Of a stretch of 64,000 nucleotides of DNA, positions 9,035-18,246 are shown one piece after another. A model generated the notes under the pieces. That model did no database searches and was not told the DNA's origin. It saw only the letters and a list, made by a program, of their open reading frames with translations. The translations under genes and the position numbers were made by a program. The DNA is from Pseudomonas wuhanensis (GTDB taxonomy: Bacteria > Pseudomonadota > Gammaproteobacteria > Pseudomonadales > Pseudomonadaceae), in contig NZ_CP117430.1 in the NCBI RefSeq assembly GCF_030687395.1, positions 5,208,001 through 5,272,000 of the forward strand, given 5' to 3'. How positions within the stretch are numbered: the first letter of the stretch is position 1; each line of letters starts with the position of its first letter.

Positions 9035-10384
9035 TCATGCAGGCGCCACAGAAACCCCAGGCTCAACCACCGCCACCAACCCTTCCTTCATCCGCCTGGC
9101 ATCCCTGACAAAACACCGCGACGCCAAAAACAGAAACACCATGGTAAAGAACAGCGCCACCGGAATCAGGTACATCGCGTCATGCAAACCGACAGCTTTG
9201 AACGCTTCTGTCATCTGCTCGGCACCCGCCGAGAGCATCGCGCTATGGGCGAAGTGATCCGACAAACCGCCGACCACCACCGGCCCCAATCCCCCACCCA
9301 ACAGATACAACCCGGCAAAGAACAACGCCATCGCCGTGGCTCGCAGGCGCGGTTCGACCACGTCCTGGATCGCCGTGTACACGCAGGTATAGAAGTTGTA
9401 GGCGAACAACCACCCCAGGCTGAACACCGCGACAAATACCCCGATCTCGATCCGTCCGGCGTGCAGCGCCCAGGCGGTGCACAGGGTCGAAATGATCAGA
9501 CTGAATCCCGCGAACAGTAGCCGTCCATTGGCCACGCGCTGGTGAATCTTGTCAGCGATCCAGCCGCCAAGCGTCAGGCCGAACAGTCCGGTCACCCCGA
9601 CGATCACCCCAGTCGCCACCGCGGCGTCCTGCAACGGCATCAGGAAATAACGTTGCAGCATCGGCACCAGAAACGAGTTGCAGGCATAGGTGGCGAAGTT
9701 GAAGCACAGCCCCGCCATCACCAGCCACAGAAAGGTCGGCACCGCCAGTACTCGACGGATAGGCCGGTCTACGCGCTCCTGAGACACTTGCACGCTTTCC
9801 GCCGCGCCGCGTTTCGGCTCTTTGATGAAGAACATAAACACCGCCAGGATCAGCCCCGGCACTGCCGCAATAAAGAACGGCGCGCGCCAGCTGTCAAATG
9901 CCTTGACCATCCAGCCGATGGTGAAAAACGCCAGCAGTAACCCCAACGGCAGGCCAAGCATGAAAATGCCCATGGCCCGCGCCCGACGGTGAGCCGGGAA
10001 CAAATCGCCGATCAGCGAATTGGCGGCCGGTGCGTAACTGGCTTCACCGATGCCGATGCCCATGCGCACGACCAGGAAACTCCAGAAACTGCCCACCAGC
10101 CCGTTGACCGCGGTCAGCCCGCTCCATGCCGCCAGGCCCCAGCCCATCAACTTGCTGCGCGAACCGGTATCGGCCAATCGCCCCAGAGGCAGGCCGGCAA
10201 TGGCGTAGACGATGGTGAATGCGGTCCCGATGATCCCCAGTTGAAAATCGCTGAGATGCCACTCCATGCGGATCGGCTCGATGATGATGGCCGGAATGGT
10301 GCGATCGAAGAAGTTGAACAGGTTGGCCAGGAACAGCAGGAACAGAATGCGCCAGGCATTCGCCGCTTGGGTCGAGTTCTGCAT
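9035..10384 (-). CDS. MFS transporter, spinster-like type
   Basis: This is a 449-residue polytopic membrane protein with about 12 hydrophobic segments. The N-terminus LLFLANLFNFFDRTIPAII has the Asp-Arg typical of TM1 in MFS carriers. The loop 2-3 motif is present (GLPLGRLADTGSRSKLMG), as is the TM4-5 R-x-GIGIGEA pattern (VVRMGIGIGEASYAPAA). The TM4 GEA(S)YAPA pattern fits the spinster-like MFS group. The substrate cannot be read from the sequence. The gene stands alone, is transcribed away from the c-di-GMP gene, and has a REP pair at its 3' end. Confidence 0.85.
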   Translation of the reverse strand: MQNSTQAANAWRILFLLFLANLFNFFDRTIPAIIIEPIRMEWHLSDFQLGIIGTAFTIVYAIAGLPLGRLADTGSRSKLMGWGLAAWSGLTAVNGLVGSFWSFLVVRMGIGIGEASYAPAANSLIGDLFPAHRRARAMGIFMLGLPLGLLLAFFTIGWMVKAFDSWRAPFFIAAVPGLILAVFMFFIKEPKRGAAESVQVSQERVDRPIRRVLAVPTFLWLVMAGLCFNFATYACNSFLVPMLQRYFLMPLQDAAVATGVIVGVTGLFGLTLGGWIADKIHQRVANGRLLFAGFSLIISTLCTAWALHAGRIEIGVFVAVFSLGWLFAYNFYTCVYTAIQDVVEPRLRATAMALFFAGLYLLGGGLGPVVVGGLSDHFAHSAMLSAGAEQMTEAFKAVGLHDAMYLIPVALFFTMVFLFLASRCFVRDARRMKEGLVAVVEPGVSVAPA

Positions 10385-10664
10385 GGGTCCGTCTCTTTAT
10401 TGTTATTGGGGCTTCACTGTCAACGCATTCGAGCCCGGAACCGTCAATCTAGTCAGGCCCGCCAGCGCTGTCTGTAATTATTCGTAATCCTGATACCCCT
10501 CCATGGCCACCCATGAGGGCCAGAAAACAATTTATTTCCAATCGTTCTAAAAGCCATTCCAAAAACATTGGCATTAATATGCCACCACCTCTTGCGCTCC
10601 ATGCAAGGCCTCTATACTGCAAGCATTCGCCAGCGCGCATTGCGCCGGCCAGGATGGTTCAGAG
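10385..10664. other. Divergent intergenic region, MFS carrier / c-di-GMP gene
   Basis: These 280 bases hold the promoters of two divergent genes. The middle (about 10495-10600) is visibly A/T-richer. AGGA at 10651-10654 lies about 10 bases before the ATG at 10665. No operator or RNA gene could be recognised. Confidence 0.4.
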
Positions 10665-12959
10665 ATGGGGCATGCTATGGAGTGGCTTGGTTTGCATTTC
10701 ATGACCGGGCTACCGGAGGGCGGGCAGGTCATACTCGATTGCACCCATAACCCTTTTCTGGTGTTACTGGCCTATCTAGTGGCCTGCGTGGCCGGTTTCG
10801 CCACACTGGACATGACCGAACGGGTCGGCCATGTGGAAAAATCCGCCTCCCAACGACTCTGGCGCTGGGTCGGTGCCGGGTGTCTGGCAGGCGGTATCTG
10901 GGCCATGCACTTCATCAGCATGCTGGCGTTCCAGGTGCCGATCGAAATCCGTTACCACCTGCCCACTACCCTGCTCTCGCTGTTGTTCGCCCTGACCGCC
11001 TCATGGCTGGCCATGTACACCCTCAGCCATCCTCAGCCGAGTTTCCCGCGATACCTGCGAGCCGCAGTCTGGATCGGCCTGGGCATCGCGACCATGCACT
11101 ACGTGGGTATGGCCGCCCTGCGATCGAATGCGCTGATCTATTACCAACCTGTCCTGTTCGCCCTCTCCATCGTGATCGCCATCGGTGCCAGCCTGGCCGC
11201 CCTGCTGATGTCCAGTCACCTGCGCGATGGCGCTGGCGTCTTTCATCAATTGCTCAAATACATTGCCAGCCTGGTGCTCGGGGCCGGCATTGTCAGCATG
11301 CATTTCACCGGCATGGCGGCACTTAGCCTGGCGCTGCCCGCTGGCGGCCTTCAATCGCTGCCCGACGATAACAATCACCTGCAACTGGGGCTGACGGTGG
11401 CGGTTATGACGCTGCTGATCATCGGCAGCGGCATCAGCGCTGCATGGGCGGACAAAAAACTGCAACACAAGGAGCGTGACCTGCAGCGGGTCAACGCCCT
11501 GCTCAGTCAACTGGATCAGGCGCGCATGTCGCTGCAACAAGTGGCGCACTACGACCCCTTGACCAACCTGATCAACCGCCGAGGCTTCAACCAGATCTTC
11601 GCCGAGAAACTCATCGAGAAAACCAACGAAGGCGGCATGCTGGCGGTGATGTTCCTCGACATCGACCACTTCAAGCGGATCAATGACAGCCTCGGCCATG
11701 ATGCCGGCGACGAATTGCTTAAAGTCCTGGCCAGCCACATCAAGTCCTCGGTACGCAGTCACGAAGACGTGGTGGCGCGCTTCGGAGGCGACGAGTTCTG
11801 CATCCTCATCACCCTGTACGACCGTGAAGAAGCGCGGCAAATGGCCCAGCGCATCATGCTGAAAATGAAGGAGCCCATCGAGTTGTCCGGACGGCGCATG
11901 GTCATGACCACCAGCATCGGCATCAGCCTGTTTCCAGAAGACGGCAAGACCTGTGAAGAACTGCTGAAAAACGCCGACCTGGCGCTGTACCAGTCCAAGG
12001 ATTGCGGTCGTAACGCCCTGCATTTTTTCAGTTCAAACCTGAAAACCCGCGCCACCCTGGAGTTGCAGCTTGAAGAGGAACTGCGTCACGCCCTGCGCGA
12101 AAACACCGGGTTGATGCTGTATTACCAACCGATCTATGACCTGAGAATTGGCCAGGTCACCAAACTTGAAGCGCTGATTCGCTGGCAACATCCGGTTCAC
12201 GGATTACTCACGCCGGATCGGTTCATCACCATTGCCGAAGCCAACGGTCTGATCGCCGAGCTGGACAACTGGGTGCTGCGCAAGGCCTGCGAGGACTTGG
12301 GCGAGCTGTCCCGACACGATTGCGAAGAACTCAAAATCGCGGTGAATTGCTCGCCCCTGAACCTTGTGCGAGAGGAACTGGCCAATGAGATCGAACACGC
12401 CCTGCACGCCTTTGGAGTCGCGCCACACCGACTGGAACTGGAAGTCACCGAGAATGCGCTGATGGGCAATATCACCAACACCTTGGTGTTGCTGCGGCAG
12501 ATCCGTGCCCTCGGGGTCTCGTTGTCGATCGATGACTTCGGCACCGGCTATTCATCCCTGGCCTACCTCAGGCGCCTGCCATTAAATACGTTGAAGATCG
12601 ACCGCTCGTTCATTCAGGACATCCCCAAGGCCACCCAGGACATGGAAATCGTCCAGGCCATTATCGTCATGGCCCATACCCTGCATTTGCAGGTCGTCAC
12701 CGAAGGTGTCGAAACCTTCGAGCAATACGATTTTCTCGAACGCCATGGCTGCGATTTCGTTCAGGGCTACCTGCTCAGCCGTCCGGTGCCGCTGGCCGAG
12801 TTGCGCCCAGTGCTGGCCGAAATCAATCAGCGCAAGCACATGCACACCGTCAATCCTTTGAGTCTGGCTCGCGGTACAACTGCACTAGCGTCGATGGATC
12901 CTTTTCCAGGAACCCCTGCCCCCCATGGAGGCGCATCAGTTGTGCGGCCAATCCGCTGA
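10665..12959 (+). CDS. MHYT-GGDEF-EAL cyclic-di-GMP turnover protein (MucR/NbdA-like)
   Basis: The N-terminal membrane part (about residues 15-250) carries three MHYT-type repeats: WAMHFISMLAF, ATMHYVGMAAL and VSMHFTGMAAL. This domain is thought to sense a diatomic gas through bound metal. A diguanylate cyclase domain follows with an intact GGDEF (RFGGDEFCIL), then a phosphodiesterase domain with an intact EAL (LEALIRWQHP) and DDFGTGYSSL. Both catalytic signatures are complete, so cyclase, phosphodiesterase or both are possible. The layout is that of P. aeruginosa MucR (alginate) and NbdA (NO-induced dispersal); which one is orthologous is not decided here. ATG 10677 is an alternative start. 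The C-terminal roughly 37 codons run antisense into the next gene. Confidence 0.88.
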   Translation: MGHAMEWLGLHFMTGLPEGGQVILDCTHNPFLVLLAYLVACVAGFATLDMTERVGHVEKSASQRLWRWVGAGCLAGGIWAMHFISMLAFQVPIEIRYHLPTTLLSLLFALTASWLAMYTLSHPQPSFPRYLRAAVWIGLGIATMHYVGMAALRSNALIYYQPVLFALSIVIAIGASLAALLMSSHLRDGAGVFHQLLKYIASLVLGAGIVSMHFTGMAALSLALPAGGLQSLPDDNNHLQLGLTVAVMTLLIIGSGISAAWADKKLQHKERDLQRVNALLSQLDQARMSLQQVAHYDPLTNLINRRGFNQIFAEKLIEKTNEGGMLAVMFLDIDHFKRINDSLGHDAGDELLKVLASHIKSSVRSHEDVVARFGGDEFCILITLYDREEARQMAQRIMLKMKEPIELSGRRMVMTTSIGISLFPEDGKTCEELLKNADLALYQSKDCGRNALHFFSSNLKTRATLELQLEEELRHALRENTGLMLYYQPIYDLRIGQVTKLEALIRWQHPVHGLLTPDRFITIAEANGLIAELDNWVLRKACEDLGELSRHDCEELKIAVNCSPLNLVREELANEIEHALHAFGVAPHRLELEVTENALMGNITNTLVLLRQIRALGVSLSIDDFGTGYSSLAYLRRLPLNTLKIDRSFIQDIPKATQDMEIVQAIIVMAHTLHLQVVTEGVETFEQYDFLERHGCDFVQGYLLSRPVPLAELRPVLAEINQRKHMHTVNPLSLARGTTALASMDPFPGTPAPHGGASVVRPIR

Positions 12960-13743
12960 TCGGCGTGGCCGAGCCTTGTTCGCGGGAGAATTTCACGGCG
13001 CTGTCGAGGTCCTTGAGCAGCGTGCGCACGTGCCATTTCACCGGCTCGAAACGGCTTTCTGCCATTTGCGGCGCGAGAATCTGCAACGGTTTTGAATCGG
13101 CGAAACCACCGGCCAGCGCCTCGGCGATCAGGCGCGCGTCGACCCCGGAACGCTCGGCCAGCGCCACCACTTCGGCAATGACCAAGGCATTGCAGGCGAC
13201 GATCATCTGATTGCAAGCCTTGGTCACCTGCCCCGCACCAACGGCACCCATATGGGTCACGCGCTGGCCAAGGGTCAACAACACCGCACGCGCGCGCGCA
13301 AGGTCTGCCGCTTCGCCCCCGACCATAATCGCCAGGCTGCCGGCCTCGGCACCGACCACCCCGCCGGACACGGGCGCATCGAGCCAACTCATACCGGTTA
13401 TACGGGCCAATTCGGTCGCCATTTCTCGCGTCGCGGTGGGTTCCAGGCTGGAAAAATCCACCAGCAACTGTCCGCTTTTCCCACCCTCGGCAACGCCTGC
13501 CGCGCCAAACACCACTTCACGAACAACAGCGGTATCGGCCAGACACAGCATCACCAACTCCGCGTGCTGACACAGCTCGGCCGGTGTCGCCACTTGCCGT
13601 GCGCCGGCCTCGACCAGCGCTACGCACTTGTCGGGGTTGCGGTTCCACACCGTCAGCGGATAACCCGCCGCCAACAGGCGCTGGCACATTGGCAAGCCCA
13701 TCAGGCCGATTCCGGCAAACCCCAGCGCAGGTAACGTTGCCAT
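12850..13743 (-). CDS. NAD(P)-dependent beta-hydroxyacid dehydrogenase family protein
   Basis: The 297-residue protein has the N-terminal Rossmann motif GFAGIGLMGLPMCQRL, then DAPVSGGVVGAEAGSLAIMVGG and the GAGQVTKACNQ segment carrying the family's catalytic Lys. This is the 3-hydroxyisobutyrate dehydrogenase / tartronate semialdehyde reductase superfamily; the substrate is not determined. GGAGG at 13751-13755 is 7 bases from ATG 13743 and only 4 from the adjacent ATG 13746, so the second Met is preferred. Its last 110 bases overlap the convergent c-di-GMP gene. Confidence 0.85.
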   Translation of the reverse strand: MATLPALGFAGIGLMGLPMCQRLLAAGYPLTVWNRNPDKCVALVEAGARQVATPAELCQHAELVMLCLADTAVVREVVFGAAGVAEGGKSGQLLVDFSSLEPTATREMATELARITGMSWLDAPVSGGVVGAEAGSLAIMVGGEAADLARARAVLLTLGQRVTHMGAVGAGQVTKACNQMIVACNALVIAEVVALAERSGVDARLIAEALAGGFADSKPLQILAPQMAESRFEPVKWHVRTLLKDLDSAVKFSREQGSATPISGLAAQLMRLHGGQGFLEKDPSTLVQLYREPDSKD

Positions 13744-13899
13744 CATTTAGCCTCCCTTTGATTAAAGATCATCGAATATTGGCCGATTCATCATGATTAA
13801 GGAAAGGATTCCCCCGAGCGATGCTCAGGCCCAGGCCCTGACGCTTGGGCCACATTCGCGCTGCAAAAAAGACGCGAGATCCCATTCCGTGATGACTCG

Positions 13900-16140
13900 A
13901 TGACACTTGTCGCCGAGCCAACTAGTCCAGGTATATGGCGCACAATGACTTCTAAAAATAATCCGGCCACCGCGGTATCCGACCTGACCCTGAGCCCCGC
14001 GGCGAACAGCCCCTCATCGTCGAAGCCATTGAGCCCGTCGCGTCCGCTGGCGACTCAGCAATACCTGTACTTCACCGAAACCAATACCGATCGCATCCTC
14101 GACAACCTCGACGGCCTGCGCGACCTGGTGTTCCCGCGCCCACCACACCTGGAAGGCGACAACGAACAGCACAGCGATCAGGAATTCCCGTCGGTGTGCC
14201 TGATTGGCCTGGGCCGTTGTGGTTCGAACATCGCGCTGGACGTGGCGGAGCTGGTGTACAACGCCCGTAAGTTCTACCTCAACGAATTCAACAACGAAGA
14301 CCGTCTGTCGCCGGACAAGCGCTACGCCGAAAAGGGCTACAGCCCGGCGCAGTGGATTCGCAATAATCTGCGCCTGGGGCCGAACAAGGCCAGCAAACCG
14401 GTGTTTCTGGTCGAGCCGCTGGTGATGCTCGGCGACCTGGACAAGGACATCGCCGGTCGCATCCGCTTCTCGCGCAAGGGCGAAAAAAGCGGCTTTTTGC
14501 GCGACTACAGCAAAATGAAAATCATGGACTTGTCGGAAGTCCACGCCGGAGGCGCCGGTAACGCGCCGATCCTCGGTCAGTACCTGGCCAAGATCATCCT
14601 GAACAAGGACACCCAACGGTTCTCCAGCCCTGACTGGAAGATGATTCACTCGTACCTGATCGACAGCTGCGGGATCAAGGCCAACCAGTCGCGCCTGTAT
14701 TTCTCGATCTTCAGTGCCGGCGGCGGTACCGGTTCGGGCATGGCCTCGGAGTTCGGTCTGGCTCAGCAGCACTCGTACATGAACAAGACGTTCGACACCA
14801 AGCCGATGGACGAGCACGACAGCAAGAGCGGCCATTCCTTCGTCTTCGAGCCGATCTTCACCAGCGGCATTTGCGTACTGCCGAACATTTCCGATCACCG
14901 CAGCGAAATGTCCGAGGCGCTGCACATCAACGCCGGTCGCCTGCTGTGCAAGTACCTGTCGGAAGAGTGGGACTTCTCCTACAACTTCGCCAACGAAGAC
15001 AGCAGCGAAGCCAGCGTCATGGGCCGTATCCGCCCATGGAACGCGATGATGCTGATCTCCAACGACATCATGCGTTATGCCGAAGAAAGCGATGACGGCA
15101 ACATCCAGAACATTGATGTCAATGCGATGGAAAAGCACGCCAACCAATACATCTCGCAGCAGATCTTCAACATTCTGACAGCGCAGGCGGTGACCACCGA
15201 CTACGACCAGAACTATTTCCGTCGCGCCGGTATCGACATCGGCGAAACCATTCGCCTGGACGCCAACGACCTGTTCATGAGCCTGGCCGGCCCGGTGGCG
15301 ATTGCCTACGCCGAGTCCGTGGTGCCGGAAACCCCGCCGCCGAGCAGTGACAAATTCAAGGTGTTCGAGAAAGAGCCGCAGCGCCTGAACATTGATGACC
15401 TGTTCTTCCGCTCCATCGACCTGCCGCACTTCAACAAGGTTACCCAGGCGATCGAAGGCATCAGCCTGCTGCCGATCGAGTCCAAGCGCTATCGCGCCTC
15501 GCTGGAACAGTACAAGAATTCAGGTTATGACGCGGCCGCGTTGCACGACCTGCACTTCTTCAAGAACTGCTCGTCGGTGGTGTCGATTGTGTCCTTGCCC
15601 AAAGACTACAAGCTGTCCTACATGGACCTGAACCGGTTGAAGACCCACCTCAACAGCCTGTTCCCCAACACCACGCTCAAGCGTTATGCGTTGGTGATCG
15701 GCGCCTCGGCCAACCTGTCGCTGACCACCCTGATCGCCAAGAGCCCGTGCCTGTCGGACGACTTCCTGACCCTGATCGTGGCCTTCATCAAGCGCTGCTT
15801 TGCGAAAAACCCGTACCGCTTCGACGAGACGCTGGACAACTCGATCCTGGACTTCATCATCAATGAAGACTTCGACGAAGACCGCATCGATGAACTGCTC
15901 AACGAATTCGAAAACCCGGCGAAGATCCTCGATACCAACTGGTACGCGATCAAACCGATGTATGAGAAGAAGTACCGCGAGCTGATCAACGACAAAGACA
16001 AGTTTGTCTCGATCAATGACATTCGTTTGTCCCGGGACTGCGTGAAAAAGTCGATCAAGTATCTGCGCGAGATTTACCGTCACCGGATTGGCAAGACCAA
16101 GGTTATTTCTTTGAATAACCATACGGGCAAGACCGCTTAA
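13900..16140 (+). CDS. Tubulin/FtsZ-like GTPase family protein (Tubulin_2-like)
   Basis: This 746-residue protein carries the hallmark tubulin/FtsZ phosphate-binding signature SAGGGTGSGMASEF (GGGTGSG at 274-280). A nucleotide-binding start VCLIGLGRCGSNIALDV lies at about 99-115. A segment IRLDANDLFMSLAG (451-464) resembles the acidic T7 loop that supplies catalytic Asp residues in FtsZ. Residues 1-50 look disordered and rich in Ser and Pro, and the C-terminal third has no recognised domain. It is about twice the length of FtsZ, matching the uncharacterised large bacterial 'tubulin-like' family (Pfam Tubulin_2) rather than a cell-division FtsZ. It sits alone between a minus-strand dehydrogenase and a minus-strand DUF2288 gene. 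ATG 13945 (MTSKNNPATAV) is an alternative start; neither start has a strong ribosome site. The function is unknown. Confidence 0.78.
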   Translation: MTLVAEPTSPGIWRTMTSKNNPATAVSDLTLSPAANSPSSSKPLSPSRPLATQQYLYFTETNTDRILDNLDGLRDLVFPRPPHLEGDNEQHSDQEFPSVCLIGLGRCGSNIALDVAELVYNARKFYLNEFNNEDRLSPDKRYAEKGYSPAQWIRNNLRLGPNKASKPVFLVEPLVMLGDLDKDIAGRIRFSRKGEKSGFLRDYSKMKIMDLSEVHAGGAGNAPILGQYLAKIILNKDTQRFSSPDWKMIHSYLIDSCGIKANQSRLYFSIFSAGGGTGSGMASEFGLAQQHSYMNKTFDTKPMDEHDSKSGHSFVFEPIFTSGICVLPNISDHRSEMSEALHINAGRLLCKYLSEEWDFSYNFANEDSSEASVMGRIRPWNAMMLISNDIMRYAEESDDGNIQNIDVNAMEKHANQYISQQIFNILTAQAVTTDYDQNYFRRAGIDIGETIRLDANDLFMSLAGPVAIAYAESVVPETPPPSSDKFKVFEKEPQRLNIDDLFFRSIDLPHFNKVTQAIEGISLLPIESKRYRASLEQYKNSGYDAAALHDLHFFKNCSSVVSIVSLPKDYKLSYMDLNRLKTHLNSLFPNTTLKRYALVIGASANLSLTTLIAKSPCLSDDFLTLIVAFIKRCFAKNPYRFDETLDNSILDFIINEDFDEDRIDELLNEFENPAKILDTNWYAIKPMYEKKYRELINDKDKFVSINDIRLSRDCVKKSIKYLREIYRHRIGKTKVISLNNHTGKTA

Positions 16141-16155
16141 ACCCAGCTGACCCCA

Positions 16156-16239
16156 ATCGCGGGCAAGCCCGCTCCCACAAGGACCGCGTTCTCTTTTGAA
16201 AAACGCTGTACCTGTGGGAGCGGGCTTGCCCGCGATGGC
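16156..16239. repeat. REP pair (REPIN)
   Basis: Inverted copies ATCGCGGGCAAGCCCGCTCC (from 16156) and GGGAGCGGGCTTGCCCGCGA (to about 16239) directly follow the tubulin-like gene. Confidence 0.85.
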
Positions 16240-16281
16240 GGCATAAGCATCACCACAAATCCCAACATCCAGAAACAATTA

Positions 16282-16299
16282 AGCAGCCCATCGGCTGCT
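16282..16299 (-). terminator. Possible terminator of the DUF2288 gene
   Basis: AGCAGCC-CATC-GGCTGCT forms a 7-bp stem with a 4-base loop. Read on the minus strand it is followed by TTAATTGTTT, a modest T-rich stretch, about 140 bases past the DUF2288 stop. Confidence 0.45.
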
Positions 16300-16436
16300 C
16301 AACAAACTGTTCCCGTTACGTTTACGTCACCGTTATACCGGCCTTTCTGTGGCCTTTCTCCACGGCCACCTGCCATCACGCTACTCGGCTACACACTTTT
16401 GCCCGACAAAACAAAGCACCAAATCAGTGCAAGCCT

Positions 16437-16742
16437 TCAAGCCTTCGCCCTTTCCTGGATCATAATCCACGGCGAAACCACCACCGCCCACAGCTCCGGA
16501 TCGCGCTCGAAAAGATCCAGCGCCCGCGTTTCAGACAGCTTGGCGACCTTGTCGGCGGCCAGCCAGGCAGCGACTTTCTCGCCTTCATCGGTTGCCACCG
16601 CTTCTGCTGCAGCGATCAAATCCAGGCCTGAATCGACCCACAATAGGGCACCCTTGGCAAAGAACGGCTCCAACTCTTTCCAGGTAATAGATGCGGTTTC
16701 ACCAAGCAGCTTGGCATAGAGGGTGCTAGGTTCTTGAATCAT
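16437..16742 (-). CDS. DUF2288 family protein
   Basis: This is a soluble 101-residue protein with conserved opening EPSTLYAKLLGETASITWKE and FFAKGALLWV, recognised as the DUF2288 family, which is widespread in Pseudomonas and cyanobacteria and of unknown function. It has no signal peptide or membrane segment. It is transcribed alone toward the tubulin-like gene, from which it is separated by a REP pair and a hairpin. Confidence 0.75.
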   Translation of the reverse strand: MIQEPSTLYAKLLGETASITWKELEPFFAKGALLWVDSGLDLIAAAEAVATDEGEKVAAWLAADKVAKLSETRALDLFERDPELWAVVVSPWIMIQERAKA

Positions 16743-17093
16743 GGGTTTCTGTCCGCAAAGAAAATCGACGTGAATGATAACGTCGGTAGTGCGCCAGAAA
16801 AACCCGGGTGCAATTGCGTGACCGATCGAGAAATGCAGAAAAGCCAGGGAATGCTGCTGAATCCAAGTATTAGCCAGCTAACATCCCGCCTTGATTCTGT
16901 CTTTTTCTTTCAATAAAGCGACACCCTCAGGTTTTGCCCCCTGGCGCCAGCTTCCCAGGCTAACAATCGGCGCTCTACACTGTACCGGTACAGTTGCCGG
17001 GGGCATTTTCCGGAGGATATCAACGATATCTGACCCGGTTCTGCTGCTACGGCGCCAGGACTATAAAAACTACAACAGTAAGAGTGGAGCACT
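16743..17093 (+). promoter_or_regulatory. braC upstream region with a 16-bp perfect palindrome
   Basis: These 351 gene-free bases separate DUF2288 from braC. They hold ACTGTACCGGTACAGT (16979-16994), a perfect 16-bp dyad about 100 bases before the braC start. They also hold two GATATC copies three bases apart (17016-17021 and 17025-17030). GTGGAG just before ATG 17094 is the ribosome site. The dyad has operator form; its protein is not identified. Confidence 0.5.
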
Positions 17094-18221
17094 ATGACTA
17101 AGGCTACTAAGCAGATTTCAAAACTGTTTGCCGCTATGGTTCTGGCCGGGGTTGCCAGCCATTCGTTCGCCGCTGACACCATCAAGATCGGCATCGCCGG
17201 CCCTAAAACCGGCCCTGTAGCCCAATACGGCGACATGCAGTTCAGTGGTTCCAAAATGGCCATCGAACAAATCAACGCCAAGGGCGGCGTCGACGGCAAG
17301 AAGCTCGTTGCTGTTGAATACGACGATGCTTGCGATCCAAAACAAGCGGTTGCTGTTGCGAACAAAGTCGTCAACGACGGCGTCAAGTTCGTGGTCGGTC
17401 ACCTGTGCTCCAGCTCCACTCAGCCGGCGTCCGACATCTACGAAGACGAAGGCGTGATCATGATCACCCCGGCTGCCACCAGCCCGGACATCACCACTCG
17501 CGGCTACAAGATGATCTTCCGCACCATCGGCCTGGACAGCGCCCAGGGCCCTGCTGCCGGTAACTACATCGCCGATTTCGTCAAACCGAAAATCGTTGCT
17601 GTGCTGCACGACAAACAGCAATACGGTGAAGGCATTGCCAGCGCCGTTAAACAGACCCTCGAGAAGAAAGGCGTCAAGGTTGCCGTGTTCGAAGGCATCA
17701 ACGCCGGCGACAAAGACTTCTCTTCGATGGTCTCCAAGCTCAAGCAAGCCAACGTCGACTTCGTCTACTACGGCGGCTACCACCCGGAGCTGGGTCTGAT
17801 CCTGCGTCAATCCCAGGAAAAAGGCCTGAAAGCCAAGTTCATGGGTCCGGAAGGCGTGGGTAACGACTCCATTTCGCAGATCGCCAAGGAAGCTTCCGAA
17901 GGCCTGCTGGTGACCCTGCCGAAATCCTTCGACCAGGATCCGGCCAACATCGCCCTGGCTGATGCGTTCAAAGCCAAGAAAGAAGACCCGAGCGGTCCGT
18001 TCGTGTTCCCGGCCTACTCGGCTGTGCAAGTCATCGCCGAAGGCATCAAGGCCGCCAAGAGCGAAGACACCACCAAAGTGGCTGAAGCTATCCACAAGGG
18101 CACGTTCAAAACCCCGACCGGCGACCTGTCTTTCGACGACAAGGGCGACCTGAAGGACTTCAAATTCGTGGTTTACCAGTGGCACTTCGGCAAACCTAAA
18201 ACCGAAGTTTCGCCTCAGTAA
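17094..18221 (+). CDS. braC: Branched-chain amino-acid ABC transporter, periplasmic binding protein BraC
   Basis: The 375-residue precursor has a Sec signal peptide ending SHSFA-ADTIKIG. The mature start IKIGIAGPKTGPVAQYG and the AIEQINAKGGVDGKKL segment are typical of LIV-binding proteins. GHLCSSSTQPASDIYEDEG and ITPAATSPD match the Leu/Ile/Val (and alanine) binding pocket region. It delivers branched-chain amino acids to the BraDE permease. It is the first gene of braCDEFG but is followed by an intrinsic terminator, so it is probably made in excess over the downstream genes. Confidence 0.95.
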   Translation: MTKATKQISKLFAAMVLAGVASHSFAADTIKIGIAGPKTGPVAQYGDMQFSGSKMAIEQINAKGGVDGKKLVAVEYDDACDPKQAVAVANKVVNDGVKFVVGHLCSSSTQPASDIYEDEGVIMITPAATSPDITTRGYKMIFRTIGLDSAQGPAAGNYIADFVKPKIVAVLHDKQQYGEGIASAVKQTLEKKGVKVAVFEGINAGDKDFSSMVSKLKQANVDFVYYGGYHPELGLILRQSQEKGLKAKFMGPEGVGNDSISQIAKEASEGLLVTLPKSFDQDPANIALADAFKAKKEDPSGPFVFPAYSAVQVIAEGIKAAKSEDTTKVAEAIHKGTFKTPTGDLSFDDKGDLKDFKFVVYQWHFGKPKTEVSPQ

Positions 18222-18246
18222 GGCCTTGGCCTGACTGACTGCCAAT

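Noticed and set aside
14014..15429. 471-codon open frame antisense to the tubulin-like gene
   Set aside because: It lies wholly inside a strongly coding gene on the other strand, has no ribosome site and no recognisable motifs; such frames are common in high-GC DNA.
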